A DNA stretch of 64,000 nt from Streptomyces sp. HSG2 (GTDB taxonomy: Bacteria > Actinomycetota > Actinomycetes > Streptomycetales > Streptomycetaceae). The translations under genes and the position numbers were made by a program. This document shows, one piece after another, positions 57,872 through 64,000 of the stretch. The notes below the pieces were generated by a model that was not told the DNA's origin, did not search any database, and saw nothing but the letters and a program-made list of their open reading frames with translations. Position 1 is the stretch's first letter. Each line of letters starts with the position of its first letter. The stretch covers positions 4,278,001 to 4,342,000 of the forward strand of contig NZ_CP066801.1 in NCBI RefSeq assembly GCF_016598575.1, written 5' to 3'.

Positions 57872-59415
57872 GCGGGTGCTCCCGGTGGAATGAAGGGCAG
57901 TCCTTCGGGCGCGCCGGACTCGACGAGTCGCCACAGCGCGTCCGTGTCCGCGTGCTGTTCGATCAGATCGCCGAGTCGGTCGAGCTGCCGCTCGCGCAGT
58001 ACGGCGAAGGAGGTGTCCGGCGACGGCACGAAGCGGCGGCCCGTCGCGGCGGCCACCTCTCGCAGGAAGGCCCGGCGGAAGCCGTCGGACTCCAGGGCGC
58101 CGTGCCAGTGGGTTCCCCAGGTCCACCCGACCCGGCAGCCGTCCAGCGGCCGTCCCCGCTCGTCGGCGAGGAAGCCCTCGCCGCCGGTGACCTCGGCGAC
58201 GCCATGGTGGATCTCGTAGCCCTCGACGGCCTCCCCGAGGGCCCTGCCGGCCGGGCGCGCCAGGGTCTTCTCGGCCGCGAACCGCACGCGCACGGGCAGC
58301 ACGCCGAGTCCGTCGACGACACCCCTGCGGCTCTCGACCTCGTCCTCGACGCGTTCGGCGAGGATTTGGTACCCGCCACAGATCCCCAGCACCGGTCGGC
58401 CGTCGGCCACCCTGCGGAGCAGGGCCTCGGCCAGACCGCGCTCCCGGAGCCAGTCGAGCGCCCCGACGGTTCCCCGCGTTCCCGGCAGAACCACCAGGTC
58501 GGCGTCGGCCAGCTCCTCGGGCCGGTCCACGAACCGGACCAGGACACCGGGTTCGGCGGCGAGGGCGTCGACGTCCGTGAAATTGGACATCAACGGGACG
58601 GCGCAGACGGCGACCCGCAGCACGTCCTCCCCGAGCGGGGCGGCGACCGCCGACTCGCGGACCGCGCCGCGCGGCGAGACTCGCAGTCCGTCCTCCTCGT
58701 CGATGCCCAGCCCGCGGCGGTGGGGCAGCACCCCGTAGGTCGGTCGCCCGGTCAGACCGAGGAGCATGTCCGTGCCCGGACGCAGCAGGGAGGCGTCACC
58801 TCGGAACTTGTTGATCACGAAACCGGCCACGAGCGCCTGGTCCTGCGGCGACAGCAGGGCGAGCGTGCCGTGGAAGGCCGCGAACACCCCGCCCCGGTCG
58901 ATGTCGCCCACGACCACCACCGGGAGCCCGGCCCCCCGGGCGACCGCCATGTTCACGATGTCGGTACGGCGCAGGTTGATCTCCGCCGGGCTCCCGGCGC
59001 CTTCGCAGATCACCGCGTCGTGGGTGCTTCGCAACTCGGTCAGGCAGCCCAGGACCGTGTCGAGCAGTCTCCGCCGGCTCCCGCCGTGATAGTCGCGCGC
59101 GCTCATCTCGCCGATCGGTCTGCCCAGCAGCACGACCTGGCTTCGACTCTCCCCGCCGGGCTTGAGGAGCACCGGGTTCATCAGCGCCGTGGGTTCCACC
59201 CGGCAGGCCTGCGCCTGCATCGCCTGGGCGCGCCCGATCTCGGCGCCCTCGCGGGTCACGAAGGAGTTGAGCGACATGTTCTGCGCCTTGAACGGCGCGA
59301 CCTTGACGCCCTGACGCGCCAGCCAGCGGCAGATGCCCGCCGTGACGACGCTCTTGCCGGCGTCGGACGTGGTGCCGGCGACCAGCAGTCCGCCGCCGCT
59401 CCCGCGTGCCCTCAC
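57868..59415 (-). CDS. cobQ: Adenosylcobyric acid synthase (glutamine-hydrolysing)
   Basis: ATP-dependent amidase of 515 residues for the last four side chains. The P-loop-like N-terminus is LLVAGTTSDAGKSVVTAG, then FKAQNMSLNSFVT. The glutaminase Cys is in LGICGGYQIL and the His in TWGTHWHGALESDG. GTG 59415 overlaps cobD (GTGA). Confidence 0.96.
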   Translation of the reverse strand: MRARGSGGGLLVAGTTSDAGKSVVTAGICRWLARQGVKVAPFKAQNMSLNSFVTREGAEIGRAQAMQAQACRVEPTALMNPVLLKPGGESRSQVVLLGRPIGEMSARDYHGGSRRRLLDTVLGCLTELRSTHDAVICEGAGSPAEINLRRTDIVNMAVARGAGLPVVVVGDIDRGGVFAAFHGTLALLSPQDQALVAGFVINKFRGDASLLRPGTDMLLGLTGRPTYGVLPHRRGLGIDEEDGLRVSPRGAVRESAVAAPLGEDVLRVAVCAVPLMSNFTDVDALAAEPGVLVRFVDRPEELADADLVVLPGTRGTVGALDWLRERGLAEALLRRVADGRPVLGICGGYQILAERVEDEVESRRGVVDGLGVLPVRVRFAAEKTLARPAGRALGEAVEGYEIHHGVAEVTGGEGFLADERGRPLDGCRVGWTWGTHWHGALESDGFRRAFLREVAAATGRRFVPSPDTSFAVLRERQLDRLGDLIEQHADTDALWRLVESGAPEGLPFIPPGAPA

Positions 59416-60371
59416 GACCTCGCCCCTCTCGCGCCCGCGCGGACGGCCATCCGTCGGGCGACCACGCACACGGCCAAGGCCGTCAATCCCACGCGCCGGG
59501 ACAGGCGCACCGCCCGGTCGATGTCCGCGATCCGGACCGCGCGCCCCGCCGACCCGTTGAGCACGGGCCGGTGCTCCACTCGTCCGGCGTAGGACAGCGT
59601 GCCTCCCAGCCGCAGCCCGAGGGCTCCGGCGAAGGCCGCCTCCACGGGGCCCGCGTTGGGGCTGGGGTGGAGCGCCGCGTCCGCGTGCCAGGCCCGGGCC
59701 GCGCCTTCGGGGTCGTCGCCGGCCACGACGGCCAGGGCGGCCGTGAGTCGCGCCCCCGGGTAGCCCGCCAGGTCGTCCAGACGGGCGGCGGCCCAACCGA
59801 AGCGCCGGTATCGAGGCGACCGGTGGCCGACCATGGCGTCGAGGGTGTTGACGGCCCGGAAACCGAGCAGCCCGGGTACGCCGAGCGTCGCCCCCCACAC
59901 CAGGGCGCCGACCACCGCGTCGGAGGTGTTCTCGGCGACGGACTCGACGACCGCACGGGCGATTCCCTCGGCGTCCAGGGCCCGGGGGTCCCGTCCGCAC
60001 AGGCGCGGAAGGAGTTCCCGGGCCTGTGCGAGGTCTCCCTCGTCCAGAGCCCGGCCAACCGCCCGTGCTTCCCGCCCCAGCGAGGTCCCGCCGACGACGG
60101 ACCAGGTGGCGGCGGCGGTCAGGGCGACGGACAGGGGGGTGGAAGTACGTCCGGCTCGCGCGAGTGCCGTGCCGAGCGCCGCGACCCCACCGACGCACAC
60201 GGCGACGTGCGCGACCCCGGCCCCGCGGTGGTCGCGCCAGAGCGCGCGCTCCACACGCCCGGCGGCCCGGCCGAACAGGGCGACCGGGTGGCCGCGGCGT
60301 GGGTCGCCGAAGAGGCGGTCGCAGAGCAGGCCGGTGGCGGCGCCGTACGCGAAGACGCGTTCGGCTCCCAC
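59412..60371 (-). CDS. cobD: Adenosylcobinamide-phosphate synthase (CobD/CbiB)
   Basis: Membrane enzyme that joins the aminopropanol unit to adenosylcobyric acid. With GTG 60371 (VGAERVFAYGAATGLLCDRL) it has 319 residues, the family size. Conserved: LFGDPRRGHPVALFGR, VESVAENTSDAVVGAL, RAVNTLDAMVGHRSPRYRRFG, AAALHPSPNAGPVEAAFAG. An in-frame GTG at 60464 would add 31 Pro/Ala-rich residues and lies in a hairpin just after the riboswitch, so it is less likely. It is the first gene of the riboswitch-controlled operon. Confidence 0.9.
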   Translation of the reverse strand: MGAERVFAYGAATGLLCDRLFGDPRRGHPVALFGRAAGRVERALWRDHRGAGVAHVAVCVGGVAALGTALARAGRTSTPLSVALTAAATWSVVGGTSLGREARAVGRALDEGDLAQARELLPRLCGRDPRALDAEGIARAVVESVAENTSDAVVGALVWGATLGVPGLLGFRAVNTLDAMVGHRSPRYRRFGWAAARLDDLAGYPGARLTAALAVVAGDDPEGAARAWHADAALHPSPNAGPVEAAFAGALGLRLGGTLSYAGRVEHRPVLNGSAGRAVRIADIDRAVRLSRRVGLTALAVCVVARRMAVRAGARGARS

Positions 60372-60482
60372 GGGTTCAGCCGATGGGAGGGAGGTGGGGG
60401 GTGGTGCTGGGGGGGCCGGATGGGCAGCCGCGCATGGCGTTGTGTCCTCACTCAGGGTGTCCACGCCCTGGATCGACGAGAC

Positions 60483-60573
60483 CGGCGGCGAGAGTTCCTG
60501 GCTCCCGGGGACACACCCCGGTCACAGTGGCGGGACCGCGCCGGATTCGCACCGGCTTCCTCTCCTGCCGCCG
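60483..60573 (-). promoter_or_regulatory. Cobalamin riboswitch (B12 element), class I
   Basis: On the minus strand the P1 helix is CGGCGGC (60573-60567) with GCCGCCG (60489-60483). Inside are GGAAGCCGGTGCGAATCCGG, the B12-box-like CGCGGTCCCGCCACTGTGACC with its GCCACTG core, and the 3' conserved GAGCCAGGAACTC. A hairpin CAGGG/CCCTG (60470-60453) follows. It stands upstream of cobD, so it should lower expression of the cob operon when B12 is available. Confidence 0.9.
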
Positions 60574-60681
60574 TACTGGCCCGGGAAGTCCACCACGGGC
60601 CGCGAACGGTCGTCAACCCGCCGTTGACCTGCGGCGGGGGAGTGTGCGAAGCCCCACATCCGGGGCGCGCGAACGCCGAAG

Positions 60682-60713
60682 GGGTGCGGGACGTGGTGGT
60701 GTGTCCCGCACCC
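60682..60713 (-). terminator. Terminator of the phosphate transporter unit
   Basis: GGGTGCGGGAC (60682-60692) and GTCCCGCACCC (60703-60713) form a perfect 11-bp stem with a 10-base loop, 36 bases past the stop of the small membrane protein gene. Confidence 0.8.
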
Positions 60714-60749
60714 GGTCGCTCCGTGTCCGGTCGAACGACCGGCCGGTGG

Positions 60750-60971
60750 TCAGGCGACGATCAGGTAGATCCCGTAGGCCACCGCGCCCGCGCACGCGGC
60801 GAAGCAGGCGTAGGCGCCGGCGAGGGACAGGGCCGTGCCTGCCCCCTGGGTGGTGGCGCGTTCGCGCCGCGCCAGGCCGGCGATGCCGAGGGTGAAGAGG
60901 CCCACCAGGGCCACCGTGGCCACCAGGCTGACTCCGAAGACGGAGCCGAGGGCCGCCCAGTCGATCTTCAT
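60750..60971 (-). CDS. Small membrane protein downstream of the phosphate transporter
   Basis: A 73-residue protein with two membrane helices (SLVATVALVGLFTLGIAGL and YACFAACAGAVAYGIYLIV) and a short basic loop between them. ATG 60971 has GGAGA upstream and lies 14 bases after the pit stop, so it is in the same transcript. Similar short genes follow Pit transporters in other Streptomyces. Function unknown; it may be a transporter accessory subunit. Confidence 0.78.
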   Translation of the reverse strand: MKIDWAALGSVFGVSLVATVALVGLFTLGIAGLARRERATTQGAGTALSLAGAYACFAACAGAVAYGIYLIVA

Positions 60972-60985
60972 GCTGCTCTCCTGCG

Positions 60986-62230
60986 CTAGCGGACGGCGGT
61001 GGCCGAGGCGCTCTCGACCTCGGGTGAGGCGGTCGGGCTCGGGATGGTGACCCCGTGGTCGCCGGCGACGGTGGGCGGCGGGACGACGGCGGCCATGGCG
61101 TTGGTCACCACGTCCGGCTCGACGGCGGTGTGCTCGTTGACATTCGTGTGGTCGACCACCTCGCGGCGGGAGATCCGCCAGATCGCGGCGCTGGAGACGA
61201 CCAGGAAGCCCGCGACGAGGGCGGTGCCCCAGGATCCGAACCCGGTGATCCACTCGGCGAGCGCGGCGACCAGCGCCGCCGCCGGCAGCGTCAGCCCCCA
61301 CGCCACGAACATGCGGGTCGCGGTGGACCATCGCACGACGCCGCCCTTGCGGCCCAGGCCCGCGCCCATCACGGCGCCGGAGACCGAGTGGGTGGTGGAG
61401 AGGGAGAAACCGAGGTGGGAGGAGGCCAGGATGACCGTCGCCGCGCTGGTCTGCGCGGTGAATCCCTGCTGCGGTTGGAGGTCGGTGAGGCCCCTGCCCA
61501 TCGTCCGGATGATGCGCCAGCCGCCCAGGTAGGTACCGAGGGCGATGGCGATGCCGGCGGAGAGGATGACCCACAGGGGCGGGTCGGAGTCGGGGGCCAG
61601 GGTGCCGCCAGCGACCAGGGCCAGCGTGATGATGCCCATCGTCTTCTGCGCGTCGTTCGTCCCGTGCGCCAGGGAGACCAGCCCGGCGGAGGCGATCTGG
61701 CCGGCGCGGTAGCCCTTCTCGGAGGCGCGGGTCTCGGCGGATCGGCGGCCCAGGCGGTAGATGAGCCGCGTGCCGATCAGAGCGGCGACACCGGCGACGA
61801 GCGGCGCGGCCAGGGCCGGGATGAGGACCTTGGTGACGAGCACGTCGCCGTGGACGGCTCCGACACCGGCCGAGGCGACCGTGGCACCGATCAGGCCGCC
61901 CATCAGGGCGTGGGAGGAACTGGAGGGGAGCCCGACCAACCAGGTGAGCAGGTTCCACAGGATCGCGCCGACCAGGGCGGCGAAGATGACCTCGGGTCGG
62001 ATGCCGGCCTCGTCGACGAGGCCCTTGGAGATGGTGTTGGCGACCTCGACCGAGAGGAAGGCGCCGACGAGGTTCAACACGGCGGACATGGCGACGGCGA
62101 CCTTGGGCCTGAGGGCGCCCGTGGAAATGGTCGTGGCCATCGCGTTGGCGGTGTCGTGGAAACCGTTCGTGAAATCGAACGCGAGTGCGGTTATCACCAC
62201 TATCGCGAGGATCAGCGAGAAGCTTTCCAT
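60986..62230 (-). CDS. pit: Low-affinity inorganic phosphate transporter (Pit)
   Basis: A 414-residue PiT-family transporter with about ten helices. The two family repeats contain FTNGFHDTANAMATT and LAHGTNDAQKTMGI; a LPSSSSHALMGGLIGA segment and SLSTTHSVSGAVMGAG are typical. The first residues use two rare ATA codons. The C-terminal 60 residues are hydrophilic. A PHO box 48 bases upstream suggests PhoP control, and the small membrane protein gene follows. Confidence 0.94.
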   Translation of the reverse strand: MESFSLILAIVVITALAFDFTNGFHDTANAMATTISTGALRPKVAVAMSAVLNLVGAFLSVEVANTISKGLVDEAGIRPEVIFAALVGAILWNLLTWLVGLPSSSSHALMGGLIGATVASAGVGAVHGDVLVTKVLIPALAAPLVAGVAALIGTRLIYRLGRRSAETRASEKGYRAGQIASAGLVSLAHGTNDAQKTMGIITLALVAGGTLAPDSDPPLWVILSAGIAIALGTYLGGWRIIRTMGRGLTDLQPQQGFTAQTSAATVILASSHLGFSLSTTHSVSGAVMGAGLGRKGGVVRWSTATRMFVAWGLTLPAAALVAALAEWITGFGSWGTALVAGFLVVSSAAIWRISRREVVDHTNVNEHTAVEPDVVTNAMAAVVPPPTVAGDHGVTIPSPTASPEVESASATAVR

Positions 62231-62538
62231 TTACCCAGGCAATCGTTCGAGGTCGTTGGCCGGATGAACGTAGGTAACCTGGGTGAACGGAAGGTGAACT
62301 GATGGGGGTTTCGCGGTGTCCTGCGGCGGGGTTCCGGCCACCGCTCGCGTCGCGCCCGGGGCGGCACCCCCTCCCGGCCCCTCCGACCCCCCGGAATTCC
62401 GGGGTCGCCGCCGTCGGCCACCCCCGATCCCCGGCCATTCGGGGAACCCCGGGAGACGCTCGTCACCCCTCGCGCGCCGCCCCGCTTCGGCGTACGGTCG
62501 CGTCGGCGGGGCGCGCGGGTCGCCCCCGAGGAGGCGCG
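62231..62538. other. Divergent region between pit and the aldolase gene
   Basis: About 308 bases with a PHO box near pit. Two hairpins stand in the middle: CCCCGGAATTCCGGGG (62389-62404, perfect) and CCCCGGCCATTCGGGG, followed by AACCCCGGG. Nothing else is recognised. Confidence 0.4.
62278..62299 (-). promoter_or_regulatory. PHO box (PhoP-binding direct repeats)
   Basis: Two adjacent 11-base units on the minus strand, GTTCACCTTCC (62299-62289) and GTTCACCCAGG (62288-62278), match the Streptomyces PHO-box unit GTTCACC. A weaker unit GTTCATCCG is at 62269-62261. They start 48 bases before the pit ATG. Confidence 0.75.
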
Positions 62539-63213
62539 GTGGGCGGGCGAACGAGCATACGGCGCGCGCGGGTGGATGAGGCCCGCGCCCGGGAGGCGGT
62601 CGTGGCGACCGCCCGGCGCACCGTCGCCGACGGTCTCGTCGTCGGCACCTCGGGCAACGTCTCGGCGAGAGTGGGGGACACGATCCTCGTCACCCCGTCC
62701 GGGGTGCCCTACGACACCCTCGACGCCGAGGACGTCACCGGCGTGGACCTCGACGGCCGCCAGGTGCTCGGCACCCTCGCCCCGACCAGCGAGCTGCCGA
62801 CGCACCTCGCCGTGTACCGGGGGACCGACGCGCGGGCCGTGGTGCACACCCACGCCGTGCACGCCACGGCGGTCTCCACCCTCGTCGCCGAGTTGCCGCC
62901 CGTCCACTACATGGCGGCGACGCTCGGCGGGCCCGTCCGGGTCGCCCCGTACGCCACCTACGGTACGGAGGAACTGGCCGACCACGTGCTCCGCGCGCTG
63001 GCCGACCGCTCCGCGTGCCTCATGCGCAACCACGGGACGCTGACCCACGGCGCCGACCTGGAACAGGCGTTTCACCGCACCGCGCAACTGGAGTGGATGT
63101 GCCGGGTGTGGTTGGCGGCTTCCTCGGTGCCCGGGTCGGCCCCGTCCCTGCTGACCCCGGGCCAGTTGTCGCAGGCCGCCGAACGACTGCGCGGCTACGG
63201 CCCGGACGCCTGA
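62539..63213 (+). CDS. Class II aldolase/adducin-family protein
   Basis: A 224-residue protein of the fuculose-phosphate aldolase type. Seen: the TSGNVSARVGDTILVTPSGV region, ELPTHLAVYR, the zinc histidines in VHTHAVHAT, and LMRNHGTLTHG. GTG 62539 has GAGGAGG upstream; a GTG at 62572 would cut 11 residues. A much longer frame upstream is Arg/Pro-rich and not part of the protein. The substrate is unknown. The gene may be the first of a unit with the next hydrolase gene. Confidence 0.88.
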   Translation: MGGRTSIRRARVDEARAREAVVATARRTVADGLVVGTSGNVSARVGDTILVTPSGVPYDTLDAEDVTGVDLDGRQVLGTLAPTSELPTHLAVYRGTDARAVVHTHAVHATAVSTLVAELPPVHYMAATLGGPVRVAPYATYGTEELADHVLRALADRSACLMRNHGTLTHGADLEQAFHRTAQLEWMCRVWLAASSVPGSAPSLLTPGQLSQAAERLRGYGPDA

Positions 63214-63320
63214 GCCCGCCTTGTAACCCGGCGGACCGAGGAGCCGCTCACCGGGAAAGTCCGGCCGGCCGGCGTGGTCCCGCTCCGGGGACCCGCGGCG
63301 GGACGTCACCCGCCCGCGTC

Positions 63321-64000
63321 GTGCGCTGGCGGTTCGCCGCCGCCGTCGGGAGACTGGGCCGCGTGCGCACTGCCCCCGTGACGGCCGCGGCCGTCGGCGC
63401 GGTCCTGGCGGCCGGCGCGGCGGGTCTCGCCGCGGGCCGGCTCGCCGGCGACGCCGCGCTCAAGGTCTCGCCCGACCGCCCGATGCCCACCGAGCCCCGG
63501 CTCACCGTGCACGGCACCGCCGCCGGCCGGATCACCCTGACCAGGGATCCCGCCGCCCTGCGCCCCGGGCGGTACGGCCTGGTGGGCGACGCGGGCCGCG
63601 CGGTCGTCGGCGACGTCCTGCCGGGCGCCGCCCGCCCGGACACCGTGGTCCGGCGTCTCGAACACCTCGTCCACGGGACTCTCGCGGCGGGCGACCGCGT
63701 CTGGCTCACCCCCGCGCTCCACGTCGGCACCCCCCGCACGGCCCTCGACCTGGACCATCGGGACATCGAGATCGCGGGCGACCTCGGTCCGCTGCCCGCC
63801 TGGTTCGTCCCCGGCACCCGAGGGACCTGGGTGATCGCCGCGCACGGGCTGCCGGCCGGCCGCGAGCACGCCATGAACCTCATGCACCCCCTGCACCGGA
63901 TGCGCCTGCCGGTCCTGGCCCTCGCCCACCGAGGGGACCCGGGCGCCCCCCGCCCGCCCCAGGGACTCCACCGCTTCGGCGAGTCGGAGTGGCGCGATCT
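63321..64000 (+). CDS. Exported alpha/beta hydrolase, C-terminus outside window
   Basis: An open frame that runs off the right end without a stop. GTG 63321 (VRWRFAAAVGR) or GTG 63363 starts it. An N-terminal hydrophobic segment (PVTAAAVGAVLAAGAAGLAA) anchors or exports it. A beta domain (RLTVHGTAAGRITLTR, RYGLVGDAGRAVVGD) precedes what looks like an alpha/beta hydrolase core (TWVIAAHGLPAGREHAMNLM, LPVLALAHRGDPGAP). The nucleophile lies beyond the window. Minus-strand frames over it are shadows. Confidence 0.75.
   Translation, partial: MRWRFAAAVGRLGRVRTAPVTAAAVGAVLAAGAAGLAAGRLAGDAALKVSPDRPMPTEPRLTVHGTAAGRITLTRDPAALRPGRYGLVGDAGRAVVGDVLPGAARPDTVVRRLEHLVHGTLAAGDRVWLTPALHVGTPRTALDLDHRDIEIAGDLGPLPAWFVPGTRGTWVIAAHGLPAGREHAMNLMHPLHRMRLPVLALAHRGDPGAPRPPQGLHRFGESEWRD

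Noticed and set aside
54470-58219. Plus-strand open frame of about 1249 codons opposite cobN
   Set aside because: GC-rich antisense shadow; Arg/Gly/His/Val-rich with no family features, while cobN on the minus strand has conserved motifs throughout.
60372-60464. N-terminal extension of cobD from GTG 60464
   Set aside because: The added residues are Pro/Ala-rich, the start lies in a hairpin directly after the riboswitch, and family similarity starts at GTG 60371.
63306-63971. Minus-strand open frame at the right edge
   Set aside because: The plus strand here encodes an exported hydrolase without stop; the minus frame has only biased composition.

Overview
The window is very GC-rich, has dense overlapping ATGA/GTGA gene junctions, and carries gene families typical of a Streptomyces or close relative: OpcA-type pentose-phosphate genes, an actinobacterial suf operon with SufR and SufU, ectABCD, and an aerobic-type cob operon with CobN. 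The gene order matches what I remember of the conserved core arm of Streptomyces chromosomes. I see no phage, insertion sequence, CRISPR array, tRNA or rRNA gene, so this is chromosomal core with a few accessory islets.

Left end (1-11000). A tkt-tal-zwf-opcA-pgl pentose-phosphate operon runs leftward and pgl is cut by the window edge. Divergent from it is ctaB (heme O synthase) with a small conserved gene. A leftward ctaA (heme A synthase) and a two-gene ABC exporter follow.

Suf block (11163-17915). An iron-box-like palindrome precedes sufR-sufB-sufD-Rieske ferredoxin-sufC-sufS-sufU-sufT, a complete translationally coupled Fe-S assembly operon that ends in a clear terminator.

Middle (17939-37906). 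This region holds an SMR efflux gene plus TetR regulator with an 18-bp palindrome at the start codon, dapD, a DUF389 membrane protein, a DapA-like lyase, a secreted endonuclease, a conserved acidic protein, a double-TerD protein, a 14-TM MFS exporter, a DUF4239 membrane protein and a small secreted protein. Next comes a tightly coupled three-gene cassette (30965-35132) encoding a membrane-anchored secreted beta-helix protein, a cupredoxin-like exported protein and a polytopic membrane protein. It is the best candidate here for an undescribed system. A penicillin-binding protein and a class V aminotransferase-fold enzyme follow.

Ectoine block (37859-41345). ectABCD runs leftward from an AT-rich 495-bp upstream region that contains GlnR-type half-sites, and ends in a strong hairpin. 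An amidohydrolase gene diverges from it.

Cobalamin block (42907-60573). A class I B12 riboswitch precedes a leftward operon of thirteen genes: cobD-cobQ-cobN-chlID-cobO-cobB-cobI-cobM-cobL-cbiG/cobJ-cobH-cbiX-cobC. It covers much of the corrin ring, cobalt insertion by a CobN/ChlID chelatase, adenosylation and amidation. cobA, cobF, cobG, cobK and the nucleotide-loop genes are not in the window.

Right end (60682-64000). A PHO-box-controlled low-affinity phosphate transporter and a small membrane protein run leftward. A class II aldolase and the 5' part of an exported alpha/beta hydrolase run rightward.
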